64,000 nt of DNA, from assembly GCF_025938095.1 (NCBI RefSeq), contig NZ_JAPCZF010000002.1, positions 310,001 through 374,000 on the forward strand, written 5' to 3'. Both the position numbers and the translations under genes were made by a program. Source of the DNA: Novosphingobium sp. JCM 18896 (GTDB lineage: Bacteria; Pseudomonadota; Alphaproteobacteria; Sphingomonadales; Sphingomonadaceae). The stretch's first letter is position 1, and every line of letters starts with the position of its first letter. The notes under the pieces were generated by a model. That model had not been told where the DNA came from. It searched no databases and saw only the letters and a list, made by a program, of their open reading frames with translations. Of the stretch, positions 1 through 9,308 are shown piece after piece.

Positions 1-332
1 ACGTCACCACCCCGTTCCGCCAGATCGAGGGCGAACTGCTCGACGAGCCCGAGGACGAGGTCCTCGCCGCGATCGAACGCGCCGGCTTCGAACGCGAGGC
101 GCGCCGCTTCGCCGACGCGCAAGGCTATCGCGTCGACTGGGATTCGGTTTCGCGGCTCGACGACGTCTCGCTGATCAACGGCGTCTGCCAGATCGCCCCT
201 TTCGACGCCGCCGCCAAGCAGGCGCTGCTCGAAGCCAACGGGATCAACGAACGCTGCGAACTGCTGATCCAGCTCATGCAGTTCTTCGCCCGCCGCGACA
301 GCGACGACGAGGACGGCGAGACGCTGCAGTAG
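1..332 (+). CDS. LON peptidase substrate-binding (LonSB) domain protein, C-terminal part
   Basis: The gene enters from the left edge; codons start at position 3 and it stops with TAG at 330-332, leaving about 109 residues. The segment matches the C-terminal helical half of stand-alone LonSB (Lon N-terminal-like) proteins: an acidic 'LLDEPEDEV' stretch, then 'INGVCQIAPFD', a run of short helices ending 'LLIQLMQFF', and an acidic tail. Such proteins lack the ATPase and protease domains of Lon, and their role is not well defined. It converges with marC across 28 bp. The family call rests on the C-terminal pattern only, because the start lies outside the window. Confidence 0.7.
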   Translation, partial: VTTPFRQIEGELLDEPEDEVLAAIERAGFEREARRFADAQGYRVDWDSVSRLDDVSLINGVCQIAPFDAAAKQALLEANGINERCELLIQLMQFFARRDSDDEDGETLQ

Positions 333-350
333 CCGGCGAGCCTCCGCCGG
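333..350. terminator. GC-rich hairpin between convergent genes
   Basis: Six-base arms CCGGCG (333-338) and CGCCGG (345-350) close on a six-base loop in the 28-bp gap between the LonSB-domain gene and marC. There is no clear T-run on either strand, so this is only a possible bidirectional terminator. Confidence 0.3.
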
Positions 351-360
351 GTGCTTCGAT

Positions 361-984
361 TCAGCTCGCCATCACGGCGCGCAAACCATCGATCACATAT
401 TGCGCCGCCAGCGCGCTCAGCAGCACGCCGAGCAGCCGAGTCACCACGGCCTCGGCCTTGGCCCCGACCAGCCGCATGATCGGCCCCGCCGCGAGCAGCG
501 CGGCCAGGCACAGCACCATCACCGCGATCAGCGCCGCGAGGATCATCAGGGTCGCCTCGGTGCCCTGCGCACGCGACATCAGCAGCATGATCGTCGCGAT
601 CGAGCCCGGCCCGGCGATCATCGGGATCGCCAGCGGGAAGACCGAGACGTCGTCGACCTCGGCCGCGGTGCGCACCTCTTCGGCGCGCTTCTCGCGGCGC
701 TCGGTGCGCTTCTCGAAGACCATGTCGATCGCGATCAGGAACAGCATGATGCCGCCGGCGATGCGGAACGAGTTGAGCTCGATATGCAGCGCGCCGAGCA
801 GCTTCTCGCCAAACAGCGCGAAGACGAGCAGGATCATCGTCGCGATCAGACAGGCGCGCATCGCCATGCGCCGCGCGGCGACCGGCGGCGCGGTGCTGGT
901 AAGCCCCGCGAAGATCGGCGCGCAGCCCGGCGGGTCGATGACCACGAACAGCGTGACGAAGGCCGAGATGAACAGCTCGATCAC
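361..984 (-). CDS. MarC family integral membrane protein
   Basis: A 207-residue protein of the MarC/UPF0056 family, polytopic inner-membrane proteins of unresolved function. The sequence shows the family's amphipathic first helix with 'VVIDPPG', later hydrophobic segments, 'FRIAGGIMLFLIAIDM', and the conserved 'PLAIPMIAGPGSIATIM' loop. The length is typical of the family (about 200 residues). GTG at 982-984 was chosen because it begins the conserved first membrane helix. It follows the stop codon of the upstream exported-protein gene by one base, with GGGAG just ahead; a longer in-frame extension would be non-conserved sequence inside that gene. It is the last gene of a leftward run starting at argB or the queuosine transporter. 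Confidence 0.85.
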   Translation of the reverse strand: MIELFISAFVTLFVVIDPPGCAPIFAGLTSTAPPVAARRMAMRACLIATMILLVFALFGEKLLGALHIELNSFRIAGGIMLFLIAIDMVFEKRTERREKRAEEVRTAAEVDDVSVFPLAIPMIAGPGSIATIMLLMSRAQGTEATLMILAALIAVMVLCLAALLAAGPIMRLVGAKAEAVVTRLLGVLLSALAAQYVIDGLRAVMAS

Positions 985-985
985 G

Positions 986-1723
986 TCAGCTCCCGGTGAC
1001 GCGTTCGTTGCGGACTTCGCGAACCTCGCCATCGCTGGCCATGCGCGCGACGAAGCTGCGCGCGCCATCGGCCGCGACATCGACGCTCCAGATTAGCGAG
1101 CCGTCGTTAGAGCGGCCTTCGCGATGGGCCGGATCGAACGGCACCGGCGGCGCCTTGGGTTGCTTGGGAGGCTTGCCACGTTTGCCGGGTGGTGGTCCGC
1201 CCGGACGGGCACCCATGCGGCGCTCAGGGCACTCGGCGACACGCGCGGAGAGCATGTCGGGCGCCTCAAGCGCGTCCTTGGTCTCGTCGCCATGGTCTAG
1301 CACCCATTTGTAGCCGCCCTTGTCCTGGCGCTGCCAGACCGTGGTGAACCAGCCGTGCCTGGCACCGTTCTGCCAGGCGCCGTGGGTGACCATCAGCGAA
1401 CCGTCGCAGCTCGACCAGACTTCGTGCGGTTGCCAGTTCAGCCCCGCGGGCGGATTGGCGCGATCCTTTAGCCAGGCCTGAGCCAGCACCATGCGCGGCG
1501 TGAACATGACCGCATCCTCGGCCGCGGTCGCCTTGAAGGCGGTCCACTGGCCCTTCTCCTGCGCGAGCCGCGCAAAGGCGATCTCGGCGGCGATCGCCGC
1601 GCTGGGATTGGCCAGGCTGCCGAGCCGGACACCGCCACCGCGCGGCGGGCCGGGGGGGCCGTCCTGCGCCAGCGCCGCCGGCGCGAGCGCCAGCAACGCG
1701 AGGCAGGCGGCCAGACGCTTCAA
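986..1723 (-). CDS. Exported protein of unknown function, SnoaL/DUF4440-like
   Basis: A 245-residue protein with a clear Sec signal peptide (MKRL..., hydrophobic core, cleavage near ALAQ) followed by a Gly/Pro-rich linker. The region from about residue 40 to 150 ('[18 protein letters not shown]', '[19 protein letters not shown]') resembles NTF2/SnoaL-like folds found in DUF4440-type proteins. A second Pro/Lys-rich linker near residues 170-195 leads to a short C-terminal beta-rich part. Its start overlaps the folD stop by 4 bp (ATGA), so it is probably translationally coupled. No catalytic assignment is justified; I infer a periplasmic protein. Confidence 0.6.
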   Translation of the reverse strand: MKRLAACLALLALAPAALAQDGPPGPPRGGGVRLGSLANPSAAIAAEIAFARLAQEKGQWTAFKATAAEDAVMFTPRMVLAQAWLKDRANPPAGLNWQPHEVWSSCDGSLMVTHGAWQNGARHGWFTTVWQRQDKGGYKWVLDHGDETKDALEAPDMLSARVAECPERRMGARPGGPPPGKRGKPPKQPKAPPVPFDPAHREGRSNDGSLIWSVDVAADGARSFVARMASDGEVREVRNERVTGS

Positions 1724-2619
1724 ATCGCGTCCTCGGCCAGCGGGATAGCGGCATTGCGGTGCGCCGCAACGATCGTGTTGCGCAGCAGGACGGCGATGGT
1801 CATCGGCCCGACGCCGCCGGGCACCGGGGTGATCGCACCGGCGACGGTGCTGGCGTCGGCATAGTCGACGTCACCGACCAGGCGGCCCTTTTCCGCGCCT
1901 TCGGCCGGCGGCAGGCGGTTGATGCCGACGTCGATCACGGTCGCACCGGGCTTGATCCAGTCGGCCTTGACCATTTCGGGCCGACCGACCGCGGCGACGA
2001 CGATGTCGGCACGGCGCACGACCTCGGGCAGGTCCTTGGTGCGGCTGTGTGCGATCGTCACCGTGCAGTTCTCACCGAGCAGCAATTGCGCCATCGGCTT
2101 GCCGACGAGGATCGAGCGGCCGATCACGACGGCGTTCAGCCCCGAGAGGCTGCCGAGCCGGTCCTTGAGCAGCATCAGCGAACCCAGCGGCGTGCAGGGC
2201 ACCAGACCCGGCAGGCCGAGCGCGAGACGGCCGGTGCTGATCGGCGTGAGGCCGTCGACATCCTTGTTCGGGCTGATCCGCTCGACCACCGCCTGCTCGT
2301 CGAGGTGCTTGGGCAGCGGCAGCTGGACGAGGATGCCATCGACCGCGGGATCGGCATTGAGCTGATCGACCAACGCCAGCAGCACGTCCTGCGTCGTATC
2401 CTCGGGCAGCTTGTGCTCGAAGCTGGCCATGCCGCAGGCGACGGTCTGCTTGCCCTTCGAGCGGACGTAGACCTGGCTCGCCGGATCCTCACCCACGAGG
2501 ACGACGGCGAGGCCCGCCTTGCGACCCGCGGCCGGTTCAAAAGTGGCGGCCAATTCGGCGACGCGGCCGCGCAGGCCTTCGGCGAAGGCTTTTCCGTCGA
2601 TGATCGAAGCTTGGGTCAT
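1720..2619 (-). CDS. folD: Bifunctional methylenetetrahydrofolate dehydrogenase / methenyltetrahydrofolate cyclohydrolase
   Basis: FolD interconverts 5,10-methylene-, 5,10-methenyl- and 10-formyl-tetrahydrofolate in the cytosol, supplying formyl groups for purine and initiator fMet synthesis. The 299-residue length is normal. Visible signatures are '[17 protein letters not shown]' with the catalytic lysine region, '[14 protein letters not shown]', the NADP-binding '[17 protein letters not shown]' and the C-terminal '[11 protein letters not shown]'. It starts 4 bp inside the yggT stop (ATGA) and its own stop overlaps the next gene in the same way, indicating one polycistronic message. Confidence 0.97.
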   Translation of the reverse strand: MTQASIIDGKAFAEGLRGRVAELAATFEPAAGRKAGLAVVLVGEDPASQVYVRSKGKQTVACGMASFEHKLPEDTTQDVLLALVDQLNADPAVDGILVQLPLPKHLDEQAVVERISPNKDVDGLTPISTGRLALGLPGLVPCTPLGSLMLLKDRLGSLSGLNAVVIGRSILVGKPMAQLLLGENCTVTIAHSRTKDLPEVVRRADIVVAAVGRPEMVKADWIKPGATVIDVGINRLPPAEGAEKGRLVGDVDYADASTVAGAITPVPGGVGPMTIAVLLRNTIVAAHRNAAIPLAEDAI

Positions 2620-2909
2620 AGTGCTGCGTAGGCCAGGTTCTTGAGGATGATCTGAAGGATGGTCAGGCCGATGATCAGCACCATCGGCGAAAGGTCGACC
2701 GCGCCGGTGTTCGGCATGATCCGGCGGATCGGCGCGAGCACCGGCTCGAGGATCGCATTCACCGCCTGCCAGATGGCGGCGACGAAATTGTTGTGCAGGT
2801 TCACGACGTTGAACGAGATCAGCAGGCTCAGGACGAACTGCACGATGACGACGACGACGATGATGTTGATGAGGTAGGAAATGATTTCGTAGAGCGTGAA
2901 GAACAGCAA
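2616..2909 (-). CDS. YggT family membrane protein
   Basis: A 97-residue YggT protein with two hydrophobic helices separated by a short loop. The first spans '[19 protein letters not shown]'; the second follows the characteristic '[14 protein letters not shown]' motif. Family members are small inner-membrane proteins, often near cell-division or proC/PLP-binding genes, and their biochemical role is unclear. TTG at 2907-2909 is proposed as the start because GAAAGG lies nine bases upstream and conserved sequence begins at once; the longer in-frame reading is Arg-rich and unlike the family. The downstream folD ATG overlaps its TGA. Confidence 0.85.
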   Translation of the reverse strand: MLFFTLYEIISYLINIIVVVVIVQFVLSLLISFNVVNLHNNFVAAIWQAVNAILEPVLAPIRRIMPNTGAVDLSPMVLIIGLTILQIILKNLAYAAL

Positions 2910-2989
2910 GGCCGTGCCTTTCAGCGATCGGGGTTTGGCCGCTGATAGCCGAGCACGGGCAGGGGGGAAAGAGCGGCTATGCGCCGCGG

Positions 2990-3532
2990 CTACTGCCCCG
3001 CGCCGATCGTGCTGCGTTCGATATGCCAGCGCAATTGTTCGGCCGTTGCGCCGTCGACGTCGTTGACCCGCCGCAGGACCAGGCTGCCGCGCTCGGGCCG
3101 GTCGTCGCCGAAGCGCAGCACCACCGGCGCTTCGTAGTAGAGCGAGCCGGCGCCGCCGTCCTGCTGGCCCTTGCCGAGTTCGAGCACGGGCGGCTCGGCG
3201 CGATCGTAGGAGGCCTTGAGCGTCGTGGCGGTCACGCCCGAGCCCCTGCCCCAGGCCTTGGCCGCTGCATCCCAATCGCGCGCATAGAGCGCGGCGGCGT
3301 AGTAGCGCAGCAGGCGGTCGGGGTCCTTGCGATCGTTGAGCGCCGCACTGTCGAGCCTGGGCGCGGCCTCGCTGGGAGTCGCACTGGGCGTCGGCCTGGC
3401 TTCGGGCAGAGGTACGGCCGTCGCCGCCGGCACCGGCGCTGCCGCGCTGGCCGACGCTTCGGGCGCAGGCTCGGACTTGCGTTCGCAGGCGACTGTGCCG
3501 AGCGCCAGGGCGATCATCAGAACACGTCTCAT
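2990..3532 (-). CDS. Putative lipoprotein of unknown function
   Basis: A 180-residue protein with a lipoprotein signal: MRRV start, short hydrophobic core and a 'GTVAC' lipobox placing the lipidated cysteine near residue 15. A long Ala/Pro/Glu-rich low-complexity linker (about residues 20-60) precedes a folded part with 'DRLLRYYAAALYARDWDAAAKAWG'. It lies between argB and yggT in the same direction, with gaps of 49 and 80 bp, so it is probably part of the same transcript. No recognised domain; a membrane-anchored periplasmic protein is inferred. Confidence 0.6.
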   Translation of the reverse strand: MRRVLMIALALGTVACERKSEPAPEASASAAAPVPAATAVPLPEARPTPSATPSEAAPRLDSAALNDRKDPDRLLRYYAAALYARDWDAAAKAWGRGSGVTATTLKASYDRAEPPVLELGKGQQDGGAGSLYYEAPVVLRFGDDRPERGSLVLRRVNDVDGATAEQLRWHIERSTIGAGQ

Positions 3533-3581
3533 GCCGGAAAAGCGCCTCCGCCGCGCGGATGTTCCCGGTAACGCGGCCGGA

Positions 3582-4493
3582 TCAACCCGCGCGGATCAGC
3601 GTGCCGGCGCCGCGCGAGGTGAAGAATTCGAGCAGCATCGCGTGCGGCACGCGGCCGTCGAGCACGACCGCCGCCTCGCAGCCCGCGAGCACCGCGTGGA
3701 CGCAGGTCTCGAGCTTGGGGATCATGCCGCCCTGGATCGTGCCGTCCGCGGCCAGCCGATCGATGTCGGCAGGGGTCAGGCTGGTCAGCAGGTTCTTGTC
3801 CTTGTCGAGCACGCCGGTGACGTCGGTCAGCAGGAACAGCCGCGCCGCGCCGATCGCGGCGGCGATCGCGCCGGCCATGGTATCGGCGTTGATGTTGTAG
3901 GTCTCGCCGTCGGCACCCGCGGCGATCGGCGCGATCACCGGGATCATGCCCGCGGCCGAAAGCGTGTCGATCACCGTCGTGTCGACCAGTTCGGGCTCGC
4001 CGACGAAGCCGAGGTCGAGCACCTGCTCGATGTTGCTTTCGGGATCCTTCTTGGTGCGGCGGACCTTGCTGGCCGTGACCATGCGGCCGTCCTTGCCCGA
4101 AATACCGATGGCCTTGCCGCCGGCACCGCTGATCCAGTTGACCAGTTCCTTGTTGATCGCACCCGACAGGACCATCTCGGCGACTTCGGCGGTGGCCTTG
4201 TCGGTCACGCGCAGGCCGTCGATGAACTGCGATTCGACGCCGAGCTTCTTGAGCATGGCGCCGATCTGCGGGCCGCCGCCGTGGACCACCACGGGATTGA
4301 TGCCGATCGCCTTGAGCAGGACGACGTCCTCGGCGAAATCGCGCGCCAGCTCGGGATCGCCCATCGCGTGGCCGCCATACTTCACCACGAAGGTGCGGCC
4401 GGCATAGCGCTGCAGATAGGGCAGCGCCTCGATCAGCGTTTCGGCCTTGGCGAGCAGCTGCGCGCTCTGTGCGGGATCGTTGGGATTCGACAT
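3582..4493 (-). CDS. argB: Acetylglutamate kinase
   Basis: ArgB phosphorylates N-acetyl-L-glutamate with ATP, the second step of arginine biosynthesis. The 303-residue sequence carries the amino-acid kinase hallmarks: '[11 protein letters not shown]' near the N terminus (nucleotide binding), '[10 protein letters not shown]' (acetylglutamate site), 'FIDGLRVTD', '[12 protein letters not shown]', and 'LLTDVTGVL' followed by '[10 protein letters not shown]'. The N-terminal extension and '[17 protein letters not shown]' region resemble arginine-sensitive hexameric enzymes, so feedback inhibition is likely. It lies 53 bp downstream of the transporter gene in the same orientation. Confidence 0.97.
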   Translation of the reverse strand: MSNPNDPAQSAQLLAKAETLIEALPYLQRYAGRTFVVKYGGHAMGDPELARDFAEDVVLLKAIGINPVVVHGGGPQIGAMLKKLGVESQFIDGLRVTDKATAEVAEMVLSGAINKELVNWISGAGGKAIGISGKDGRMVTASKVRRTKKDPESNIEQVLDLGFVGEPELVDTTVIDTLSAAGMIPVIAPIAAGADGETYNINADTMAGAIAAAIGAARLFLLTDVTGVLDKDKNLLTSLTPADIDRLAADGTIQGGMIPKLETCVHAVLAGCEAAVVLDGRVPHAMLLEFFTSRGAGTLIRAG

Positions 4494-4546
4494 GAGCGCG
4501 CTTTACCGCGCTGCACGGCGATTTGAAGTGTTTTCAGACCCGGCGT

Positions 4547-5221
4547 TCAGGCCGGACGATCGAGCCGCCGCCCCAGCCGCACGAACAGGTAGATGAATGG
4601 CGGCACCATGATCGTCGAGAGCACGAGCTTCGAGATGATCTGGCCTTCCATGATCTGGACGATCGGCATGGCCTGGCCGCTCTGGTCGACCACACCGTAG
4701 AACGAGATCGTGATGAACAGCACCGTGTCGACGATCTGCGAAAGCATCGAGGCGATCCAGGCGCGCAGCAGCAGGAACTTGCCCTGTCCGCCCGCGATCC
4801 GCGAGAAGATCGCAACATTGAGCGTCTGCGAGGTGCCGTAGGAGATCAGCCCGGCGAACTGCATCCGCGCGCCTTGGCCGAGCAAACGCGCGAAGGCGTC
4901 CTGGTCGCTCCAGAACGGCGCCGGCGGCACGACGTGGATCACCAGGGTCAACAGCACCATCGAAACGATCAGAGGGATGAAGCCATAGCGCACCAGCCGG
5001 TTGGCCATGCCCTGCCCGAACAATTCGGCGACGGCGCTCGAGATGACGACGAGCAGCAGGAAGGCGAAGATCCCCGATTCCACCGCAAGGTCGCCGAGCA
5101 GCGGCCAATGACCGAGCGAGGCGAGCTTGGTGCCGAGCACGCCCGCGAGCACGGCGAGGCCGCCGTAGAGCAGCGAGAAGACGAAAAGCGACCGGGGAAT
5201 GGCCCCACCCTGTTCCTGCAT
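4547..5221 (-). CDS. Queuosine precursor transporter (VUT/YhhQ family)
   Basis: A 224-residue polytopic inner-membrane protein of the YhhQ/DUF165 family, whose E. coli member imports queuosine precursors (preQ0/preQ1). Characteristic features are the first helix 'LYGGLAVLAGVLGTKLA', the conserved 'ELFGQGMANRLVRYG', 'LNVAIFSRI', and the later 'SMLSQIVDTVLFITISFYG'. AGGG nine bases upstream supports the ATG at 5219-5221. No preQ1 riboswitch was seen in the 105 bp separating it from the divergent nucleoside transporter gene. Confidence 0.88.
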   Translation of the reverse strand: MQEQGGAIPRSLFVFSLLYGGLAVLAGVLGTKLASLGHWPLLGDLAVESGIFAFLLLVVISSAVAELFGQGMANRLVRYGFIPLIVSMVLLTLVIHVVPPAPFWSDQDAFARLLGQGARMQFAGLISYGTSQTLNVAIFSRIAGGQGKFLLLRAWIASMLSQIVDTVLFITISFYGVVDQSGQAMPIVQIMEGQIISKLVLSTIMVPPFIYLFVRLGRRLDRPA

Positions 5222-5326
5222 CGAAAGACCCTAGCGCCCCGGTGGAGCATTTGCACTATGCGCGATGACCGCGCCTCGTTACCTGTCGCGCTGTAAGTAA
5301 CCGCGCAACGGGGGGAACCGGCGCCG

Positions 5327-6562
5327 ATGCAAGTCGTCCACAGCCTGCTAGGCATTGTTCTGATTCTTGTCGTGGCAGTGCTGCTCTCGTCGAACCGCAA
5401 GGCGATCCGCCTGCGCGTGGTCGGCGCGGCTTTCGCGCTTCAGGCCGGGCTCGCCGCGCTCGTGCTCTATTTCCCGCCGGGCAACGCGCTGCTCCAGGCG
5501 GTCGCCGCCGGCGTGTCGAGCCTGCTCGGCTATGCCCATGCCGGCACGGCCTTCCTGTTCGGGCCCCTGGCCAATCCCGAAATCGGCGGCACCAGCTTCG
5601 CGATCTCGGCGCTGCCGGTGATCATCTTCTTCGCCGCGCTGATCTCGATCCTCTACTACGTCGGCATCATGCAGCTGGTGATCCGCTGGATCGGCGGCGG
5701 GCTCGAGAAGGTCACCGGGGTCAGCAAGGTCGAGAGCCTCTGCGCCGCCTCGAACATCTTCGTCGGGCAGAGCGAGAGCCCGCTGGTGATCCGGCCCTAT
5801 CTCGCCAGCCTCAAGCCCTCGCAGCTGTTCTGCGTGATGACCGTGGGCATGGCCGGCGTCGCCGGCACGATCCTCGCCGCCTATGCTTCGATGGGCATCC
5901 GCATCGACTACCTCGTCGCCGCGGCCTTCATGTCGGCGCCGGGCGGCATCCTCATGGCCAAGCTGATCATGCCCGATCCGCCGGGGATCGATCTCGACGC
6001 CCCGGTCGAGGACGTGGTCGCGCTGCACGACGAGGAAGAGCGCCCGGCCAACGTCATCATGGCCGCGAGCCAGGGTGCGCAGACCGGCGTCAAGCTGGCC
6101 GTCGCCGTGGGCGCGATGGTCCTCGCCTTCGTCGCGCTGGTCGCGCTGGCCAACGGCTTCGTCGGCTGGGTCGGCGGCATGCTCGGCGCGCCGGGCGCGA
6201 CCTTCCAGTCGCTGCTCGGCTATGTCTTCGCGCCGATCTTCTACGTGCTCGGCGCCGCCGACTGGGCCGAGGCGCTGCACGCGGGCAGCCTGTTCGGCAC
6301 CAAGATCGTGCTCAACGAATTCGTCTCGTTCATCGACCTCGGCCAGGCGACCGACCTGTCCCCACGCACGGTCGCGGTGGTGACCTTCGCGCTCTGCGGC
6401 TTCGCCAATTTCAGCTCGATCGCGATCCAGATGGCGGTAACCGGCGGCCTCGCCCCCAACCAGCGCCCGGCGATCGCGCGCCTCGGCCTCAAGGCCCTGC
6501 TCGCAGGCAGCCTGTCGAACCTGATGAGCGGCGCGCTCGCGGGACTGTTCCTCGGGCTCTAG
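5327..6562 (+). CDS. Concentrative nucleoside transporter (NupC/CNT family)
   Basis: A 411-residue inner-membrane nucleoside/cation symporter. N-terminal helices are followed by the gate domain ('PVIIFFAALISILYYVGIMQ') and the conserved CNT segment 'ESLCAASNIFVGQSESPLVI', which in the family binds nucleoside. 'GTKIVLNEFVSFIDL' and 'CGFANFSSIAIQMAVTGGL' form the C-terminal core repeat. Nucleoside specificity cannot be read with confidence. The start has a GGGGGG run 9-14 bases upstream. It is divergent from the queuosine transporter and ends at a strong hairpin terminator. Confidence 0.93.
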   Translation: MQVVHSLLGIVLILVVAVLLSSNRKAIRLRVVGAAFALQAGLAALVLYFPPGNALLQAVAAGVSSLLGYAHAGTAFLFGPLANPEIGGTSFAISALPVIIFFAALISILYYVGIMQLVIRWIGGGLEKVTGVSKVESLCAASNIFVGQSESPLVIRPYLASLKPSQLFCVMTVGMAGVAGTILAAYASMGIRIDYLVAAAFMSAPGGILMAKLIMPDPPGIDLDAPVEDVVALHDEEERPANVIMAASQGAQTGVKLAVAVGAMVLAFVALVALANGFVGWVGGMLGAPGATFQSLLGYVFAPIFYVLGAADWAEALHAGSLFGTKIVLNEFVSFIDLGQATDLSPRTVAVVTFALCGFANFSSIAIQMAVTGGLAPNQRPAIARLGLKALLAGSLSNLMSGALAGLFLGL

Positions 6563-6568
6563 AATCAG

Positions 6569-6614
6569 AAACGGCACCGGTCCCGGGGCGGAGACCGATG
6601 CCGTTTCGATTTTG
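6569..6614 (+). terminator. Rho-independent terminator after the nucleoside transporter
   Basis: Arms AAACGGCA (6569-6576) and TGCCGTTT (6599-6606) extend inward with CGGTC/GACCG, giving a 13-bp stem with one mismatch, followed by CGATTTT on the plus strand. It sits between convergent genes and could also serve the TonB receptor gene from the other side. Confidence 0.75.
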
Positions 6615-6669
6615 AGGAATCGACCGGAGCAATTGGGGAGGGGCTGTTTGCCCCGGCCGGTCCTCGTTC

Positions 6670-9156
6670 TTAGAAGTCGAACCGCAGCGAAGCGGAGACC
6701 GTACGACCATTGGCCGTGCGGGCCTGGACGATACCCGTAGCGGGGATCGTGGTGTCCTGCGCTTCGATGATCGCCAGCTTGTTGAACAGGTTGTTGGCGT
6801 TGACCGACAGCTGCACGCGGTCGCTCACACGATACTGCACGAAGCCGTTGACCAGCGTGTAGCCGGGCATCTTAAGACCGTCGTTGTCACCCACGTAGCT
6901 GTTCGTGGTGCCGAGGAAGTTCGCACCGATGGTGAAACGCTCGGTCTCGAACTGCGGCGTGACCTGGAAGATCAGATCGGCCTGGTGCTTCGGCGTGTTG
7001 CCGACCGTGGCGGCGACCAGCGCATCCTTGGTGATCTCGGCCTTGGTGAAGGTCGCGCCGGCGTTCAGGCGGAACGGACCCTTCTTGACCGAACCCTCGA
7101 GCTCGACACCATAGGCGCGGTACGAGCGGTCGAGACCGATGTTGTGCTCCTTGGTCTTGGCGAAGAAGCCCGTGACGTAGAGCTCGGCGTCCTGGCCGCG
7201 ATACTTGACGCCCGCTTCGGCCTGGGTGACCGGATCGTAGGCGGCGTCCTCGCGGGCGAGGCTGCCGTCGGTGGCGTTGATGTAGTTCGAGAACAGGATG
7301 CGGTCGGCGTTGGCTCGGCCACCACGGCTGTAGCGGGCGAAGACCGACATGTCGTCGGCGAGACGGTAGTTCACGCCCAGCGAGTACGACAGGTAGTCGT
7401 AGTTGTAGTGGACCGGAGCCGGACGCGTCAGCGGATAGATCGCCACGCGCGTTTCCGCGGCCGAGATCACGCCGTCGCCGTTGACGTCGTACGAGGTGAT
7501 GCCGGTGCGGCCACCGCCGAGATCGGCGCCGAAGACTTCACCGCGGGCGGTGCCGAAATCGTAGCGGATCGAGCCGCCGATCGCGAGATTGCCGACGTGG
7601 TAGTTCAGCGAGGCGTAGGGCGCGTTCACCGAGTAGTCGACGTCGTAGATGTTGCGACGCGTGTTACCGAAGAAGGTCGAGCCGAAGCCGTAGAAGCCGT
7701 TGAGCGTCAGCGGCACGCCGGCGGCCGAGGTCAGGTTGAGCAGCGCGGCTTCGCCGTTGCCCTTCACTTCCTGGAACACCGACGAGAAGTGCCACGTCGT
7801 GTTGACGGTCTGCGCGGCCTTGTAGAAGCCCGCCGTGGCGGTCAGCTTGCCGCCGCCGACGTTCCACACGCGGCTGGCGCGGATGTCGTTGGTGACGTTG
7901 GTCAGGTCGTTGAGGTCCGCGTCGAACAGCGTGGTCGAAGAGACCAGGCCGTTGCCGTTGAGCGTCGACGGGTTGCTGATCACCTGGCCGGCGAGCGGGC
8001 CATTGGCGTAGCTGAGGACCGCGCCCGGGCCGCCCCAGATGCCGGTGACGACCGAAGCCGGGCCGGTCAGCGAAGGGGCCAGGAAGGTGCCGCGGAACGA
8101 ACCCGAGATATCGGCATAGCGGAAGCGCTCGGTGACGGTCCAATCGCCGACCTCGAACTGCGCCTCGCCGCCGAGCGACTTGACCTTCGAGTGCATGCCG
8201 TCGGTGTAGTCGTAACGGCTGAACTGGTTGTTCTCGTTCATCGACAGGTTCGACTGCAGATAACGCGAGTACATCGTGTCCTTGCGCGGATCGAAGCCCG
8301 GAACGACCGAATACTTCGGATCGTCGTTGGTGCCGGTCACGCGCAGCGGGGCCGAGCTGTAGTTCGGCGACTTGTCGTCGAGGAACTTGCCGTAGAGGCG
8401 CACGTAACCGCCGTCGAAGGTCTTGGTCAGGTTGAACTTGAACTGGCCGCCCTTGTAGGCGTCGTAACCCGTATGGCGCTCGCCTTCACCCTGGCGGTAG
8501 AAGCCGCCGATGTTGAAGCGCAGCGTATCGGTGATCTTCGCGCCGTAGTCGAAGTCCATGCGGTAGGTTTCGTAGTCGAGACCCGTGGTCAGCTGGACCG
8601 CGCCGCCTTCTTCCTCACCCGTCTTCGAGATCAGGTTGATCACGCCGCCCGGCGAGTTCGACGAGAAGGTCGACGCCGAACCGCCGCGGATCGCCTGGAC
8701 CTGCGACAAGGTCAGGTCGGCACGAAGGAACTGATCGGCGTTGCCGAAAGCGATGTCGCCGAACTCGAGGACGGGCAGGCCGTCTTCCTGAAGCTGCAGG
8801 AACTTGGCACCGCCAAGCGCGATCGGCAGACCGCGGATCGAGATGTTCGAGTAACCCTCACCCGCATAGGCTTCGGAGCGCATGCCCGGGATGTTGCGGA
8901 AGATTTCGCTGACCGAGCGCGGCGCGAACTTCTGGATTTCGCCCTCGTCGAGCGCGCTGGTCGAGATGGCGCTGTCGAGCAGGTCGCGGCCGCGGGCGAC
9001 GCCCGTGGTGAAGGCGCGCTTGGTCGGCTGCACGGCATCGGCCGAGGTGGTCGAACCGGCTTCGACCTGCGTGTCCTTGGCGGCGCCGGCGTCCTCGGCG
9101 TAGGCCGAAGCCGGGAAGGCGACGGCTGCTGCGAGAAGAAGATATTTCAGTTTCAT
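6670..9156 (-). CDS. TonB-dependent outer-membrane receptor with EF-hand-like loop
   Basis: An 828-residue TonB-dependent receptor. The signal peptide (MKLKYLLLAAAVAF...SAYA) is followed by a TonB-box-containing N terminus and plug domain with 'SVSEIFRNIPGMRSE', 'ISIRGLPI', 'QVQAIRGGSASTF' and 'SPGGVINLISKTG', then a beta-barrel ending in the aromatic 'SASLRFDF'. An extracellular-loop region contains DVNGDGVISAAE (residues 557-568), a canonical 12-residue EF-hand calcium loop (D1, N3, D5, G6, I8, E12), flanked by short repeated-looking strands. The substrate is unknown; the neighbouring nucleoside transporter and esterase are not a clear guide. Confidence 0.92.
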   Translation of the reverse strand: MKLKYLLLAAAVAFPASAYAEDAGAAKDTQVEAGSTTSADAVQPTKRAFTTGVARGRDLLDSAISTSALDEGEIQKFAPRSVSEIFRNIPGMRSEAYAGEGYSNISIRGLPIALGGAKFLQLQEDGLPVLEFGDIAFGNADQFLRADLTLSQVQAIRGGSASTFSSNSPGGVINLISKTGEEEGGAVQLTTGLDYETYRMDFDYGAKITDTLRFNIGGFYRQGEGERHTGYDAYKGGQFKFNLTKTFDGGYVRLYGKFLDDKSPNYSSAPLRVTGTNDDPKYSVVPGFDPRKDTMYSRYLQSNLSMNENNQFSRYDYTDGMHSKVKSLGGEAQFEVGDWTVTERFRYADISGSFRGTFLAPSLTGPASVVTGIWGGPGAVLSYANGPLAGQVISNPSTLNGNGLVSSTTLFDADLNDLTNVTNDIRASRVWNVGGGKLTATAGFYKAAQTVNTTWHFSSVFQEVKGNGEAALLNLTSAAGVPLTLNGFYGFGSTFFGNTRRNIYDVDYSVNAPYASLNYHVGNLAIGGSIRYDFGTARGEVFGADLGGGRTGITSYDVNGDGVISAAETRVAIYPLTRPAPVHYNYDYLSYSLGVNYRLADDMSVFARYSRGGRANADRILFSNYINATDGSLAREDAAYDPVTQAEAGVKYRGQDAELYVTGFFAKTKEHNIGLDRSYRAYGVELEGSVKKGPFRLNAGATFTKAEITKDALVAATVGNTPKHQADLIFQVTPQFETERFTIGANFLGTTNSYVGDNDGLKMPGYTLVNGFVQYRVSDRVQLSVNANNLFNKLAIIEAQDTTIPATGIVQARTANGRTVSASLRFDF

Positions 9157-9285
9157 GTTGTCCCCGTTCGTCCCTGTTTGAACTTGGTGAACGGGGCGCT
9201 AGGCAAGACATCGTTAACACCGACATCTTCGCATATTACGGGAATTTACCAGGAAACAGCCTCGCATGTGCTTTCCATGCAACAG

Positions 9286-9308
9286 CGTCATTTACGCCCG
9301 TAATGACG
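9286..9308. promoter_or_regulatory. Inverted repeat upstream of TonB receptor, possible operator
   Basis: CGTCATT (9286-9292) and AATGACG (9302-9308) are perfect seven-base arms; one bulged T and an AC/GT pair lie inside. The repeat is about 130 bp upstream of the receptor start. A regulator-binding site is inferred from symmetry and position only. Confidence 0.35.

Noticed and set aside
5222..5326. Possible preQ1 riboswitch before the queuosine precursor transporter
   Set aside because: No H-type pseudoknot pattern or conserved preQ1 aptamer motif was seen in the 105-bp divergent region.
6985..9303. Very long open frame opposite the TonB receptor
   Set aside because: It is an Arg/Val/Ala-rich mirror of the receptor gene in high-GC DNA, with no domain-like sequence; the receptor on the other strand is unmistakable.
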